A DNA stretch of 64,000 bases from Palaemon carinicauda. Taxonomy: Eukaryota; Arthropoda; Malacostraca; Decapoda; Palaemonidae. The stretch is from contig NC_090743.1 in the NCBI RefSeq assembly GCF_036898095.1, positions 24,852,424-24,916,423 on the forward strand, written 5' to 3'. The notes beneath the pieces were generated by a model, which saw only the letters and a program-made list of their open reading frames with translations, did no database searches and was not told the DNA's origin. A program made the position numbers and the translations under genes. Positions 30,496 to 42,595 of the stretch are shown here, piece by piece. Within the stretch, counting starts at the first letter, position 1. Each line of letters begins with the position of its first letter.

Positions 30496-31735
30496 ATGAA
30501 GTATACTCTCCAAGAGGTCCCGGGAAGGTCTCCTTGCTTCTACTGTCGGTTGTTTCTTATAGAAAAGGCGTCTGCAGGCTGCAGATTAGTCATTGACCTC
30601 TCAGCCTTTTACGAATTTGTCCAACAAACTCAATTCAAGATGGAGATAGCTCAAGACTTTATGATATCATTACAACTCGAGGATGGGTGTTTCCAGATCC
30701 CCGTTCATCCATCTTTAAAGAAGTAGCTGAGATTCACATTAAACGGAAAGTCATACCAGTTCAAGGTGCTGTGCTTCGGCCTATCCACTGCACCTCAGGT
30801 GTTCAATTGGATCTTTACCCTGATGTCCACCTGGGTTGACAAGAACGGCATTTGTTTCCTTCGTTACCCAGACGAATGGCTAGTTCTAGCAGACTCGAAG
30901 AAGACCCTTCACCGAGGGAGGCTTTTCACCTTTTGCCAGGGTCTGGGGATCGTGGTAAATTACAAGAAGTCATCCCTGCAACTTTCACAAGAGATGGTAT
31001 ATCTAGGGATAAAAATCATGACCAAATTAGGCAAATCTTTCTTTCTCTCCGAGGAACGAGTAGAGAGAATGAAGAGGGTAGCTCACCTATTTCTTTCGCA
31101 GGGAAACTTACCATCAGTTCTTTGGCAAAGGCTTCAGGGACACCTTAACATATTTGGAAAAGTTGGTTCCCATCAGTTGTCTATGCATTCACTCTCTACA
31201 GTGACAGATGAAGACCTTTTGATCTCAGTACCTCAACCCACCGAACACCTTGTTATTGGTAGGTTCAGAACAGAAGAGGGACTTGAGTTGGTGGGTGTCA
31301 GACACTAATCTTCTAAGGGTAGTAGACCTTCTCTCTCCTTCTCCAGAATTGTTGCACTTCACAGATGCATCAAAAGAAGGGTGGGTGCTCACCTGTTGCA
31401 CCTCACGGCATCCAGGCTTTGGTCCGAAGCCAAGCGACAGCATCACATAAACCTCCTGGAAATGAGGGCAGTCTTTCTTACCCTCAAGGAATTTCATCAG
31501 CTCCTGTCAAAACACTCCGTAGTGCTGATGAGCGACAACACTACGGTGGTGTTACATATAAATAGAGATACTTTTTTACAGCACCTCTGCCAGCTAGCTG
31601 CGGGAATCTTCAGATGAATGGAAAACAACTCGATAGCCCTATCAGCGTTTCATGCCGGCAAGAAGAATGTTCTGATGGCTAATCTGAGCAGGAGTCAGAT
31701 AGTAGGCTCTGAATGGTCTTTGAAACTATAAATAG
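30496..31735 (+). pseudogene. Family IV RT and RNase H remnant (YPDE box)
   Basis: RT with CFYCRLFLIEKASAGCRLVI, FQIPVHPSLKK then an in-frame stop at 30724-30726, VLCFGLSTAPQVF, and LRYPDEWLVLADSKK, where YPDE (30865-30876) replaces YLDD. RNase H follows with TDASKEGW, HHINLLEMRAVFLTL and MSDNTTVVLHI. Two catalytic-box substitutions plus stops mean no activity. Downstream 31740-32180 retains MT-like and linker homology. Confidence 0.8.
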
Positions 31736-32678
31736 CCAACAAAGTCTTGACTTTGTGAGGTTCACCAACAATCACCTGTTCGCGATGTCTCTAAACCGGA
31801 AACTTCTGGTGTACAGTACTGCTCTCCAGTACCGGATTCCAGGCAATTTGGCAAGATGCCTTCCAACATCTGTGTGACAGAATGGACGGCTATGCTTTTC
31901 CCCCCTTCTCGTAGTAAGGAAGCTTCCAAACAAAGTCAGGGCATCGCAAGATCTCTCGATGACCCTAGTAGCTCTGCTGTGGCAACATGCAGAATGGTTT
32001 CCGGACTTATGCATCTGCTCACAGAGACACTGAGAGTGCTCCCTCCATTTCCGGATCTGCTCAGACAACCACACATGAAGATCTTTCACCAAGCAATAAC
32101 ATCACTTCATCTTCACACTTGGAGGTTATTCAGCAACTCCTCGCAAAGTAGCAAAGAAAGGCTTTTCAAGCCAATTTGAAACAGAATGGCAGGATATCTT
32201 TGGGAGTTGTCTGCTGCAGTATGTCAAGCAAAGTTGCCTGTCTTTTGTGGTAGGTGTCATAGACGGTGAGGAAAAACTTTGTTTGGTTTCGGCGGTGGAA
32301 GGGTATTATTTGGCCTTAAGCCTCATTTTTAAACATCTGACTTACCTGGTAGTTGTATATATAGCTTAGTCCCTGACATTAGGGCAGAATTTCAAATTCG
32401 CAGCAATCGCCGATTGGGTAGCCAGGTGTACCACCAGTGCGCCCTCTACCCAGGTACCTGGAACCATTTCAACTATTCCTCAGATCTTCCCTGCCGCCTC
32501 AACGGTGACATCGTTGGAATTTCGCTCGCTGTAGCCTGTGTTAATTGCAGTTACTTTGGTGATGTGCAATTTGGCTTTGGCTTTCGCTCGTTTGGATTTG
32601 TTTTTGGAATTTTCCTGGGCCCGATTAGATTTTGTTGTTTTGACCCTTACTTGTTTTGATCTCTTTCAAATTTTCATA

Positions 32679-35329
32679 ATGTCTGACTCTTCTTCAAGTA
32701 TTAGAAGGTGTGTGAGAGGTTGTAAGACCCGGCTTGCTAAAGCCTCTGTTGATCCCCACTCCATTTGTGTGAAATGTAGAGGTAAAGTTTGTGAGTTGGT
32801 TGATCGTTGTGATGAATGTGTTATTTTGTCTGAGAGTGAGTGGTTGGAGTATGACCGCTACACTCGTAAGCTTGGAAGGGATAGGATCAGGAGAAGTAAG
32901 AGTTTATTTCGTTCTTCTAGGGATTGTTCCCCTACCCATGTCAACGAACCTATTGATCCTTCCCCTGTAGTGGTAGTTCCAGATCCCACTACTGTTAAAC
33001 CTAATGAACCAACTCTAAAGGACATGATGGTGGCCATTCAAGTCCTGGGCCAGAGAGTGGAGTCGTTCGCAGCGGACAGGACTGAATTATGGTCCGATGT
33101 GAAGGAGTTAAAGAGTGCAAGTGTCAGTGCTAAAGGTTCAGTGAAATTAATCAGTGCAGTGGATAGTGCGTCTGCTCGGACCTGTTGTTCTCCTAGCCAT
33201 AGACCTCTTCTAAGCTCCCCAACCCCTGGGAGAAGGAATGTCAACAGGCGAAAGGAGGCGAAAGGCGTTAGCGCCCGAGCAGTCGTCCCCTCGAGCGTAC
33301 CTGTTAACGCTTCCCAGGACACTCGCCCTCGCCATGGGAAAGGCGAGCTAAAAGGGCTTTTGTCTTCATCGGATGACACAGCGCCCAGACGGGGCTGGCG
33401 TCTTGCATCGAGACCTCTGAAGAGGAAGATTGCTGCTGTTGAGCAGCGTCGTGTTATGACGCCTCAGGCTCCAGGTTGCAGCCATTGGAGCAGTCCGGAG
33501 CGTTTTCATTCCTGCTCCGAGGAATGTTCTCCTCCTAAGCGCCCTTCTACGTCGGTAGGAGATAGAAGGAAATTGGAAGCTGTCAGGCATCCATCTCCAT
33601 CGGTTGGAATACTGTACAGTTATCGGAGGCTGGCATGACCTCTGTGCATGCTCCTCCTCCCCCTTCGGATTGGTACTCGTCCCCTGAACTTTCTGTATTT
33701 TCCTTGAGCGACGTGGAGGGAGAACTTGTTGAGGAAGCAGCGTCTCCTGTTTGGCCACAACAGCAAGTTGATCAGAACCTAAGTGTTATGCAAGATATGC
33801 AGCAGAAACTCTCCTCCCTCATGAAGGTCTACCAGCCTGCAGACAAGAAAAGAGCGGCTCACCAAGACACCGAGCGTCAGGAATCTTCACGCCTTGACGC
33901 CAAGCGTCAGAAAGGTAAGCGTTGAGAAGAGGAACATCATGCCAAGCGTCGGGAAACTGGTAGTCATGACGTCGAGAGGAGGAACACCATGCCAAGCGTC
34001 GAGTAACTGGTAGTCATGACGCCGAGCGTCAAGGAGTTGGATGTCGGGACGCCGAGCGTCAAGGAGTTGGATGTCGGGACGCCGAGCGTAAAAACCTCGG
34101 ACGTCATGAAACTGAGCGTCGAGATCGCAAACGTCAGGGTTCCGAGCGTCAAGTGTTGGAATAACGTGACGCCAGGCATCATGATATTGGATGCCATGAC
34201 ACCAGAAGTCAGGATAATAAGGAGTTGACTCCAAGGAAACAGGACGTCTCTATTTCGATTAGAGACCTGTCAGAAGAAGGTAACGACGACTGTCACCTTT
34301 CCCCTAGTTATCCCTTAGAGGAGGTCTCGGAAGGAGAAGACCCGAAGAACCAACATTTGTCGGTGGATTTAAAGAAACTCATGAGAGTTTTTTCTGAAGT
34401 GTTTCCTGATAATTTTGTTCCTGCTGCTCCTCGTTCCCCGCCTTCAGAGTTTACACTAGGGAAAGCGTGGAAGGAATCACTTTTTATGAAGATGGTGTTG
34501 TCTCGCTCATCTACCTTACCTTATTGCCTTATTTTTTGTTTGGGTTCCCCCAGGTCCCTCAGTGTGAGAGCCTTAAGGATGATGGGGGACTGGATGCAAT
34601 CTAAGAAGGACCAAGGAAAAACTGTTTGTTCTCTTCCCCCTGCTAGATTAGCATCCAGATCGAGCGTTTGGTACGAGACTGGAGAAGCTTTCGGCTTGGG
34701 AGTTCCTGCCTCTGCCCAAGGGGACTTCTCGAGTCTGGTGGACGCTCCTCGTCGGACAGCCATGAGGAGAACCAAAGTGTTTTGGTCAACGTCGGAGTTG
34801 GATCACCTTCTCAAAGGCATTTTCAGAGCTTTCGAGGTGTTTAATTTCCTCAACTGGACTCTGGGAGCCTTGGGGAAAAGGTGTACGCTTTGAAGGATGT
34901 GGACACAGAAGGCCTCGTCCACATTATGTCTTGTATGGACAAAGCCTTGAGAGATGGGTCCAACGAGTTAGCGGCTCTTTTCTCGACAGGTGTTCTTAAG
35001 AAAAGAGCCCAAATGCATGCTTTTCTGGCAAATGGGGTTACTGTACACCCATACAGAAGTCGGAGTTACTGTACGTACCTCTTTCTTCGTCCCTTTTTCC
35101 TCAAGAGCTGGTCAGAGAAGTCTCTTCTGCTTTAGCCCAAAAGGCCACACAGGATTTGGTGTCTAAGACAGCAAGGAAGGTTCTGTCTACATCCTTCTCA
35201 AGCCGCAAGCCTAAGGAGGAAGCACCATCCCATCTGTTTTCTCAGCCCTTTCGAGGGAAAACATTCAGCAGTGGTAGTACCAGACCCGAGGGAAGGAGAG
35301 CGAAGAGGAGAGGCTCGAGACCAGGGTGA
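32679..35329 (+). pseudogene. Family V gag, frameshifted
   Basis: Starts MSDSSSSIRRCVRGC, with the same N-terminal Cys cluster as family I (CVKC ... DRCDEC). The first frame is open to 33638, then shifts. A central minisatellite encodes DAERQ-type charged repeats (33885-34160), with a TAA near 34159. The C-terminal domain resumes (34225-34893, VWYETGEAFGLGVPASAQ), shifts near 34880, and ends in a basic tail at 35329. An extra pyrimidine-rich stretch of about 50 nt (34507-34555) interrupts the region aligned to LARSSKRALR. Confidence 0.85.
33885..34160 (+). repeat. Minisatellite in family V gag
   Basis: Degenerate tandem units based on GACGCCGAGCGTCAAGGAGT, with two perfect adjacent 30-bp copies near 34018-34077. 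One frame gives Arg/Glu/Asp/Gln-rich peptides. Confidence 0.85.
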
Positions 35330-36480
35330 AGCAGGGTCTGACTGCATTCGCCTTCAGACAGCAGTAGGAGCCAGGCTAATCAACTTCTGGCAAGTATGGG
35401 AGAGGAAAGGAGCAGACCTTTGGTCCGTACAGTTACTCAAGGAGGGATACAAAATCCCTTTCATAGGAAAACCTCCTTTAGTAGTAACTCCCATAGATCT
35501 CTCGGCCAGGTACAGAGAGGAATCAAAGATACAGGCGATGCAACTGCAAATGTCTCTCTTATTAGAGAAGGAAGCAATTGAGCGGGTGCGAGATTTACGG
35601 TCACCAGGATTTCACAACCGCTTGTTCCTGGTTCCCAAGAACTCTGGGGGATGGAGACCAGTCCTGGATGTAAGTGCACTCAACGTCTTCGTACAGAAGA
35701 CGAAGTTCACTATGGAGACAACAAAATCAGTCCTAGCAGCAGTCAGAAAGGACGACTGGATGGTCTCTTTAGACCTCCAGGATGCGTATTTTCACATCGC
35801 CATCCATCCGAACTTCAAGAAATTCCTGAGGTTCATGTACAAGGAGGAAGTTTTCCAATTTTGGGCTCTTTGTTTCGGCTTAAGCACCGCGCCTCAAATC
35901 TTTACGAAGTTAATGTCAAATGTAGTGGGAATGCTGCATTCAAGAGGTATCAGCCTCCCTGTATCTGGACGACTGGCTACTCAGAGCTCATTCTTACGAT
36001 CGCTGCCTGGAGGATCTGCAGATAACGAAGTTATCAGAAGAACTGAGTCGTCTGGTAAACAGAGACAAGTCACAACTGACACCATCCCAAGAGATTCTGT
36101 ACTTGGGGATGGAGATTCGGAGTCGAGTTTTTCGGGCTTTTCCGTCTGCCTCAAGGACGGAACAAGCCCTGGTGAAGCTTCAATGCGTTTTAGAGAAGCG
36201 AAAGTGTTCCGTGAGGGATTGGATGAGTTTTCTGGGAACCTTTTCCTCGCTGGAGCAGTTTGTCTCCTTGGGAAGACTGAATCTTCGCCCTCTTCAGTTC
36301 CACCTCACTCTACATTGGGACAGGGGAAAGGAGCTGGAGACAAAATGTATTCCCATTTCAGAATCCACAAAGCGATGCCTTCAGTGGTGGAACGACCTCG
36401 TCAAACTTCAAGAGGGTCTTTCTCTGGAACAGAGGAACCCAGACCTTGTGTTGTGTTCCGACGCCTCGGACTCGTGATGG
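35271..36480 (+). pseudogene. Family V reverse transcriptase, one frameshift before YLDD
   Basis: N-terminal region and palm are open (LQTAVGARLINFWQVWERKG, SLDLQDAYFHIAIHP, LCFGLSTAPQIF) to about 35945, where an indel shifts the frame. After it the third frame continues with SLYLDDWLLRAHS (YLDD 35962-35973), LGMEIRSRVFRAFP, and on to CSDASDS, the start of RNase H. The pre-shift frame also stays open after the shift, to 36617, as the overlapping frame. Confidence 0.85.
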
Positions 36481-37131
36481 GGAGCAACACTGGGAAAGTT
36501 GGAGATCTCAGGTTCCTGGACAAAAGATCAGGAGATCCTCCACATAAACCAGAAGGAGCTGAACAGAGTGGTACAGGTCAACTCCGACAACACTACAGCG
36601 TTGGCCTACATAGCTAAGCAAGACGGAACCCACTCGAGGTCCCTTTACGAGACTGCGAGAGAGCTCCTTTACTGGCCAAGAGAAAAGAATGTAACCCTAG
36701 TAACAAGATTTATTCAAGGGGAAAGAAACATGATGGCAGACAGTCTCAGCAGAAGAGGTCAAGTCTTGTCTACAGAAGGGACGCTTCATCAGGAAGTCTG
36801 CAAGAGCCTGTGGCGGACTTGGGGTCTTCCTTGTATAGACATGTTCGCAACTACGAAGACGAAGAGACTGGAGACTTACTGTTCCCCAGTGCCAGATCCC
36901 GAAGCAGTTCACATCGACGCTCTCCTCATGGACTGGTCCCACCTGGACGTGTACGCATTTCCTCCGTTCAAGATTGTGCACAAAGTGATGCAAAAATTCG
37001 TGTTGCACGAGGAAACCAGAATGACTCTAGTGGCCCCCTTTTGGCCCACAAGAGAGTGGTTCACAGAAGTACTGGAATGGATGGTGGACACACTGAGAAG
37101 CCTCCCATTGAGAGTAGAGCTACACAAATAA
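36480..37131 (+). pseudogene. Family V RNase H and MT-like segment
   Basis: Open from 36499 to 37131 but separated from RT by a stop near 36476 (DS followed by TGA). Motifs: VQVNSDNTTALAYI, MADSLSRRG, then IDMFATTKTKRL, AVHIDALLMDW and VYAFPPFKIV. The RNase H segment between the first Asp and the NSDNTT box is shortened relative to family I (the CKELLAVHLAL part is reduced to NQKELNR). Confidence 0.78.
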
Positions 37132-37576
37132 CCCCACTTGGAAAGGTACCATCAAAACCTCCAAGCTCTACATCTAACTGCCTTCAGACTATCGAAAAAC
37201 TCACGAGAGCTAGAAGTTTTTCGAAGGAGGCAGCTAGTGCGATTGCGAGAGCAAGGAGGTCTTCCACCATCAAGGTTTACCAATCCAAGTGGGAGGTTTT
37301 TAGAGAATGGTGCAGAGTCAACTCTGTTTCCTCTTCCAGTACCTCTATGACTCAGATTGCTGACTTCCTTCTGTACCTTAGAAGGAAGCGTAAGTTTTCG
37401 ACCTCAACCATCAAGGGATACAGAAGCATGTTAGCGGCCGTCTTCAGTCATAGGAATTTGGACCTGTCCAATAATAAAGATCTCCAGGACCTTCTCAAAT
37501 CCTTTGAAACGCCTAAGGAACGACATCAGGAATCACCAGCTTGGAATCTAGACATAGTCCTGAAGTTCATAATGAG
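36810..37576 (+). pseudogene. Family V tyrosine recombinase, N-terminal half only
   Basis: The recombinase N-terminal domain (RSFSKEAASAIARARRSS, then TIKGYRSMLAAVFSHRN) is in an open frame that begins upstream within the MT region at 36810 and stops being DIRS at 37576 (IVLKFIMS), where the Tigger-like element begins. All catalytic residues are lost. Confidence 0.85.
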
Positions 37577-37856
37577 TACAGTAGACCCTCGCCATACGAC
37601 ATTAATCCGTTCCGGAGTTGGTATCGTATGGTGAAAATGTCGTATGGCGGGCAATAGAATAGTTAATGCGTGCAAAACCCCAGGTAAAAACATCAAAATT
37701 TTATATACTTATTGAAAATTAGTAACAAAATAGTATAGTAAGCACTGTACTACAGTATACTTATATATAATATACATGTACTGTACAGTATATAATTAAA
37801 TAACATTACAGGTATAAATAAAAATTATATACTGTACTGTAAAGGAAAAATTAAAT
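37577..37856 (-). mobile_element. Tigger/pogo-like element, 3' end with TIR
   Basis: Terminal sequence CAGTAGACCCTCG begins at 37579, right after TA, as in pogo/Tigger elements, and is followed by AT-rich 3' UTR. Copy D splits it at 37857; it resumes at 44219. The minus orientation is inferred from the transposase tail at 44419-44843. Confidence 0.72.
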
Positions 37857-38039
37857 TTTTCAATATTAAACTTACCCGATGATCATATAGCTGTCAGCTC
37901 TGCTGCCCGACAGAAAAACCTACGGGCGGAATACGCCAGCGATCGCTATACAGGTGGGGGTGTACATCAACAGCGCCATCTGTCAAGTAGGTACTCAAGT
38001 ACTCGATGTCAACAAAGAACCAATTTTCTCTCTGTCGTG

Positions 38040-39228
38040 CCACTGGCAAGACCTACTAAATACGCTGATACTAACTGGATTTGTTTTCACAACTATTTGG
38101 TGAAGTACACTATTCCAGTTTTGAGCTTTCGCTATGCAGGGGTTTTATCTTCATTTCAAAACTTGATCTCGTTTTTGGATAGATTTTATTTTGGTGACAA
38201 AGAGAGTATGGACTCTCTTTCACTTTTAAATGGCCGACCCTTCCCTTAGACGGAAGTGTGTTTAGGTTTTTAGTAATTTTGCTTAACACGTTATAGATCT
38301 TTATATTTTATATCTCTCCGCCTTTATTAGGCCTCTTCGATTAACTTTCTTTTTATTATAAACATATAAAAATAAATTTTTATGTTTTGTTTATTTGCGA
38401 CCTTTCCTTTTAGTAGGCGGTCCTAACTTGGAACCGAAGTTAATCAACGTTGAGCCCGTTATATCGTATTTAACCTTTAAAGAATTTAAAACTTTTTAAA
38501 TTTAATGTTTTATGAAAGAATTTCTTTGATAGTCTCGTACTGTTTTCAAAGATGAACTAACGTTTAGTTTTTTAGTCTACGCAGTTGTTGACGTTCAGGA
38601 CGTTCAACTTGCGCTCTATCGTTACGATAGAGAGAGAGTGTATCACGGTTTCACTTTGCAGTAAGAGTAAACCTATTCTAGCGTTTCGTTCATTCTTTCT
38701 TAGCTTAAATGGTTTAAATTCTAAATTAAAGGAACTTTTTATTTGGAAAACCTTTCAGTTTTTTCCTTTAGCAAATAACATGTTTTGACGATATATAATT
38801 GGGCTCTTCTCTCAGGTGCGAAATCTAGAGAGAAAGAGAGAGATAGAGACGGAGGGAGAGAGAGGAGATATAACGTTTCGTTCAAGCGGGTACTGTAACG
38901 TTGTTCTCGTTTTACTCTCCTCCCTAGTCGCTGTAGGGGAAGAAGGTAAAACGTTTCTAGGGTTTTATTCTTGTTCCCAGGCTATGTGCGGTGAGAGATT
39001 GTAAACGTAGTTTATTTGATCTAGTGTTTAGTCTCTTTCCCAGCCACTGAATTCTTTATCTTTATATATGTTTTCTGTTGCATTATACGACTGTTTTCGC
39101 AATTACTACCTTTTAATGAAGGGTAGGATTGCGTGTTTCAGGTAGAAATCAGTAAAAGTTTCGATTTCAGTGAAATAAGTGCAAAACAGAAAATCAAAGT
39201 GATAAAGTGATATGCGCAAAGTGTTACA
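38040..39228 (+). other. Long leader specific to the D/E subfamily
   Basis: AT-rich non-coding sequence also found in copy E (47941-49172) but absent from copies A and C. It includes a perfect small hairpin CTCTATCGTTACGATAGAG (38613-38631; 48520-48538 in E) and GGCGGTCCTAACTTGGAA. No ORF supported. Confidence 0.75.
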
Positions 39229-39784
39229 GTGTTGCGTCCGAGGGTTCGTCTGTTCGTGCCTGTCGTTCACCTAGTCCGGGACCTCTTGCAAGCTCCCAAG
39301 CCCAGGGGAGAAGTAATGTCGAACGACTTATGGGTTCCTCAGGCCTTGATCAGCGAACAGACGTTTTTCCCTCCGTGGTTTCGGGCGTATCTACCCAAGA
39401 TCGCCCCACCCACACAAAGACGAGAGAGCCCATTTACTTCTCGTCTGCGGAAGAGGTTTCTCGTAAGAAACCTTGGACCAAGGTCTCGCAGCTTATTAAG
39501 TGCAAGTCGGTCCCTTCCGCGCAAGTCCAACGGCCCAGGTGTAGCCACTGGGTCAGTTCGGACTCGCTGCAGTCATCCGACGACTGCACACCTCCCAAGA
39601 GAGGCAAGGTGGTACCGCAACAGGCAGTAACTCCGTCTGTTGCCGCACCCGCTGTTTTAGACCCTCAGTCACAACGGACAGTAGCTCCGTCTGTTGCCGC
39701 TTTTGTAGACCCTGAGTGGTCTTTACTGCAGTCTATGCAGACTCAGTTAGCTGCGGTTATGCAGGAGTTTCGTGCGGAGAAGGT

Positions 39785-40050
39785 TAACGCTGCACCCGTT
39801 AGCCTACAACCTGCCACGGTTGTGCGCCCAGCTCACGCTGGGGCTGCCTGCGCCCACACTCCGGCTGCGGAGAGGTTGGCGCTGCACCCGTTAGCCTACA
39901 ACCTGCCACGGTTGTGCGCCCAGCTCACGCTGAGGCTGCCTGCTCCCACACTCCGGCTGCGGAGAGGTTGGCGCTGCACCCGTTAGCCTACAACCTGCCA
40001 CGGTTGTGCGCCCAGCAGACGCTGAGGCTGCCTGCTCCCACACTCCGGCT
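39785..40050 (+). repeat. Tandem repeat, about 93-bp unit, three copies
   Basis: Units share GCTGCACCCGTTAGCCTACA and CACACTCCGGCTGCGGAGAG. They lie within the gag sequence. Confidence 0.88.
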
Positions 40051-40269
40051 GTGAGAGCTCCTCCACCCATGCGCAGTCGACCCTGCCAGACGCATGCTGA
40101 CTCCCACAGACGCACGGAGCACTCCGTTGCCGTGCGTGAGCTACCACAACAACAGGAGGGTGGAGTTAAGCTGCCGTGTTTTGACACGGTGCGTCAGCCT
40201 CCGCAATCCCCTGTGGTTACCGCCACTCACCCGCAGCAGACTAGTCAGTCAGGAGTTGAGGCTTCCCCA

Positions 40270-40570
40270 CACAGCTTTGGTTGTTGCCAGCTCACAGACT
40301 GTCAAGCAGTTACATGACGTTGCCTTATGGTCTGCTACTAATGCACCAGTGCTGTATGTCCTTACGCACCTGTTGTGGTTGACAGTTCAGTTTTTTGACA
40401 GTTCACAGACTGTCAAGCAGTTACATAACGTTGCCTTCTGGTCTGCTGCTAATGCACCAGTGCTGTATGTCCTCACGCACCTGTTGTGGTTGACAGTTCA
40501 GTTTTTGACAGTTCACAGACTGTCAAGCAGTTACATAACGTTGCCTTCTGGTCTGCTGCTTATGCACCAG
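40270..40570 (+). repeat. Tandem repeat, about 120-bp unit, two to three copies
   Basis: Units share TCACAGACTGTCAAGCAGTT and CTGTATGTCC. A shorter version (about 62 bp, two copies) is in copy E at 50038-50160. Confidence 0.88.
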
Positions 40571-41379
40571 TGAGACCCTCACTGAGATAACCTAGCTTTT
40601 CTCGGACAAGGTTCCTGTGGATGAGAAAGTGCTGTTCTCCCTCCTACTGATATTCCTTTGAGGACTCTGTCATTTGGAGAGGAGCCTTAAGCTGCTTAGC
40701 CTCCTATGGACTTTAATTAAAGCATAACAAGGCTTCCAGGGATGGTAAATGGTTCCGCTTCAGTCGCTAACCCCGTCTGTTGCCACACCTGCTCCCGTAG
40801 ACCCTAATGGGCTTTGCTGCAAGACATGCAGTCCAAGCTTGTGTCCTTGATAGAGGACTTTTTACGGAGAAGAACCTTCTGGCCAACAACCTTCCTACCG
40901 GTTGGGTGTGCGCCCTGTTGACACTGAGGTATCCTACTCGCGTCCGCCAGTTGAGGTGGTTCCTCCACCGATGCGACCCAGTGTGGGTTGCCAGTCGCAC
41001 GTTGACGTTAAGCGACGCTCGGAGGTGGTTGTTGAAGTGTGTCACTAGGAAGACGTTCAACAACCAGCAGAGGTGACTTGTTGTGACGCAGTGCGTCAAC
41101 CTCAGCAACCCGGTAGGGTGTTGACTGCACAACCCAGACAGTCTTAGACAGTTTCGGGTTGACGCTGTACTTCCTCGCGTCCCCATGGTTGACAGTTCAC
41201 AGACTGTGCAGCAGTACCATGATATTGCGTCCGGCTCCGTCAAGCATCCACCAGTGCGACCGGATTCAGCGAGTCAGACGTTGCCCACTCCGTTGCCGTT
41301 TCCTCATCAGTTTCGGATAAGGAACCCTCTGATGAGGACGTTGCTGAACTAGACGATCAACCCCCAGCCCTGCTATCCA

Positions 41380-42595
41380 TCCAGAAGATGCTGAAGAAGG
41401 AACGCTGCCCTGTCAGGCTGTGGATGAGTCTGGTAAGGACACTGTCATCCGTGGTTCTTTTGTGTCACTTGGAAGACTACACCTCCGTCCTCTTCTGTAT
41501 CATCTAGCTTTTCACTGGAAAAAGGACAAGACGCTAGAAGCAGGTCTCGATCCCGGTTTCCGGAAAGATTAAGTCTGGTCTGACTTGGTGAAAGGACTTT
41601 ATCAACCTTAGAAAGGGTCTTCCCCTGACTGTTCAGACTCCCAACCACGTTCTCTTCTCGGACGCATCGGACGCAGGCTGGGGTGCGACATTAGGCGGTA
41701 GGGAATGCTCGGGATTATGGAACTCGAGTAAAAGGACAATGCATTTCAACTGCAAGAAGCTACTGGCAGTACGTCTGACCTGGAAAAGCTTCAGGTCTCT
41801 CCTTCAAGGCAAAGTGGTGGAGGTGAACTCGGACAACACCCGGCTTTGACGTACATCTCCAAGCAAGGAGGGACCTACTCTCTGACATGGTACGAGATCG
41901 CAAGGGACCTCCTCACCTGGTCAACAGGTCTAGACTTTTCACTAGTAACGAGGTTCATCCAAGGCAACTTGAATGTCATAGCAGATTGTCTCAGTAGGAA
42001 GGGACAAATAATTCCAACAGATTGGACCCTCCACAAGGATGTATGCAAGAGACTTTGGGCCACCTGGGGCCAGCCAACCATAGATCTCTTCGCAACCTCG
42101 ATGACCAAGAGGCTCCCAATAGTTTGCTCACCTATCCCGGACCCAGCAGTAGTTCATATAGATGCCTTTCTACTAGATTGGTCACATCTAGATCTATATG
42201 CATTCCCTCCGTTCAAGATTGTCAACAAGGTACTGCAGAAGTTCGCCTCTCACGAAGGGACAAGGTTGACGCTAGTTGCTTCCCTCTGGCCCGCGAGAGA
42301 ATAACTCACCGAGGTACTTCGATGGCTAGTAGACGTTCCCAGAACACTTCCCCTAAGGGTGGACCTTCTACGTCAGCCACGCGTAAAGAAGGTACACCAA
42401 GGCCTCCACGCTTTTCGTCTGACTGCCTTCAGATTATCGAAAGACTCTCGAGAGCTAGAGGCTTTTCGAAGGAGGCAACCAGAGCGTTTGCTAGAGCAAG
42501 GAGAACATCCACCCTTAGAATCTACCAATCGAAGTGGGAAATCTTCCGAAACTGGTGCAAGTCAGTATCCGTATCCTCGACCAGTACCTCTGTAA
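41380..42595 (+). pseudogene. Copy D RNase H and MT-like region, broken
   Basis: Begins at the deletion junction with the end of RT (MLKKERCPVRLWMSLVRTL), then RNase H (FSDASDAGWGA at about 41660) and NSDNT near 41830. A 1-2 nt loss follows, then open from 41846 (TYISKQGG, VIADCLSRKG, IDLFATSMTKRL, LYAFPPFK) to a TAA at 42302-42304 where other copies have Trp. The tail continues to 42595. Confidence 0.85.

Larger units (their letters stand above)
28700..32325 (+). mobile_element. Family IV DIRS, old and degenerate
   Basis: Plus-strand remnant with gag pieces (28753-30237), RT (30496-31308), RNase H and MT-like region (31310-32180), and the start of a YR (VSAVEGYYLALSLIF-like, about 32290-32325). 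It is cut there by the left end of family V. Frames contain stops and shifts throughout. The upstream boundary near a poly-T tract (28678-28692) is uncertain. Confidence 0.75.
32325..37578 (+). mobile_element. Family V DIRS, truncated in YR by a Tigger-like element
   Basis: Plus-strand DIRS related to family I in coding sequence and to family II at its end. The left terminus near 32325 reads CTTACCTGGTAGTTGTATA, followed by GGCAGAATTTC and CAGCAATCGCC, like the family II right end inverted. It contains gag (32679-35329), RT (35330-36480), RNase H/MT (36480-37131) and the YR N-terminal half (about 37150-37576). At TA 37577-37578 the Tigger TIR starts, and the YR C-terminus, ICR and right ITR are missing. 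Confidence 0.85.
39207..40580 (+). pseudogene. Copy D gag middle region with expanded repeats
   Basis: Gag middle part in a broken frame (PSPGPLASSQAQGRSNVE, SSDDCTPPKRGKVVPQQ, VTPSVAAPAVLDP) without the N-terminal Cys cluster. About 93-bp units (three, 39785-40050) and about 120-bp units (40270-40570) are tandemly repeated. The conserved C-terminal gag domain is reduced to scraps near 40600-40760, after which a second copy of the middle part follows (40770-41370). Confidence 0.8.
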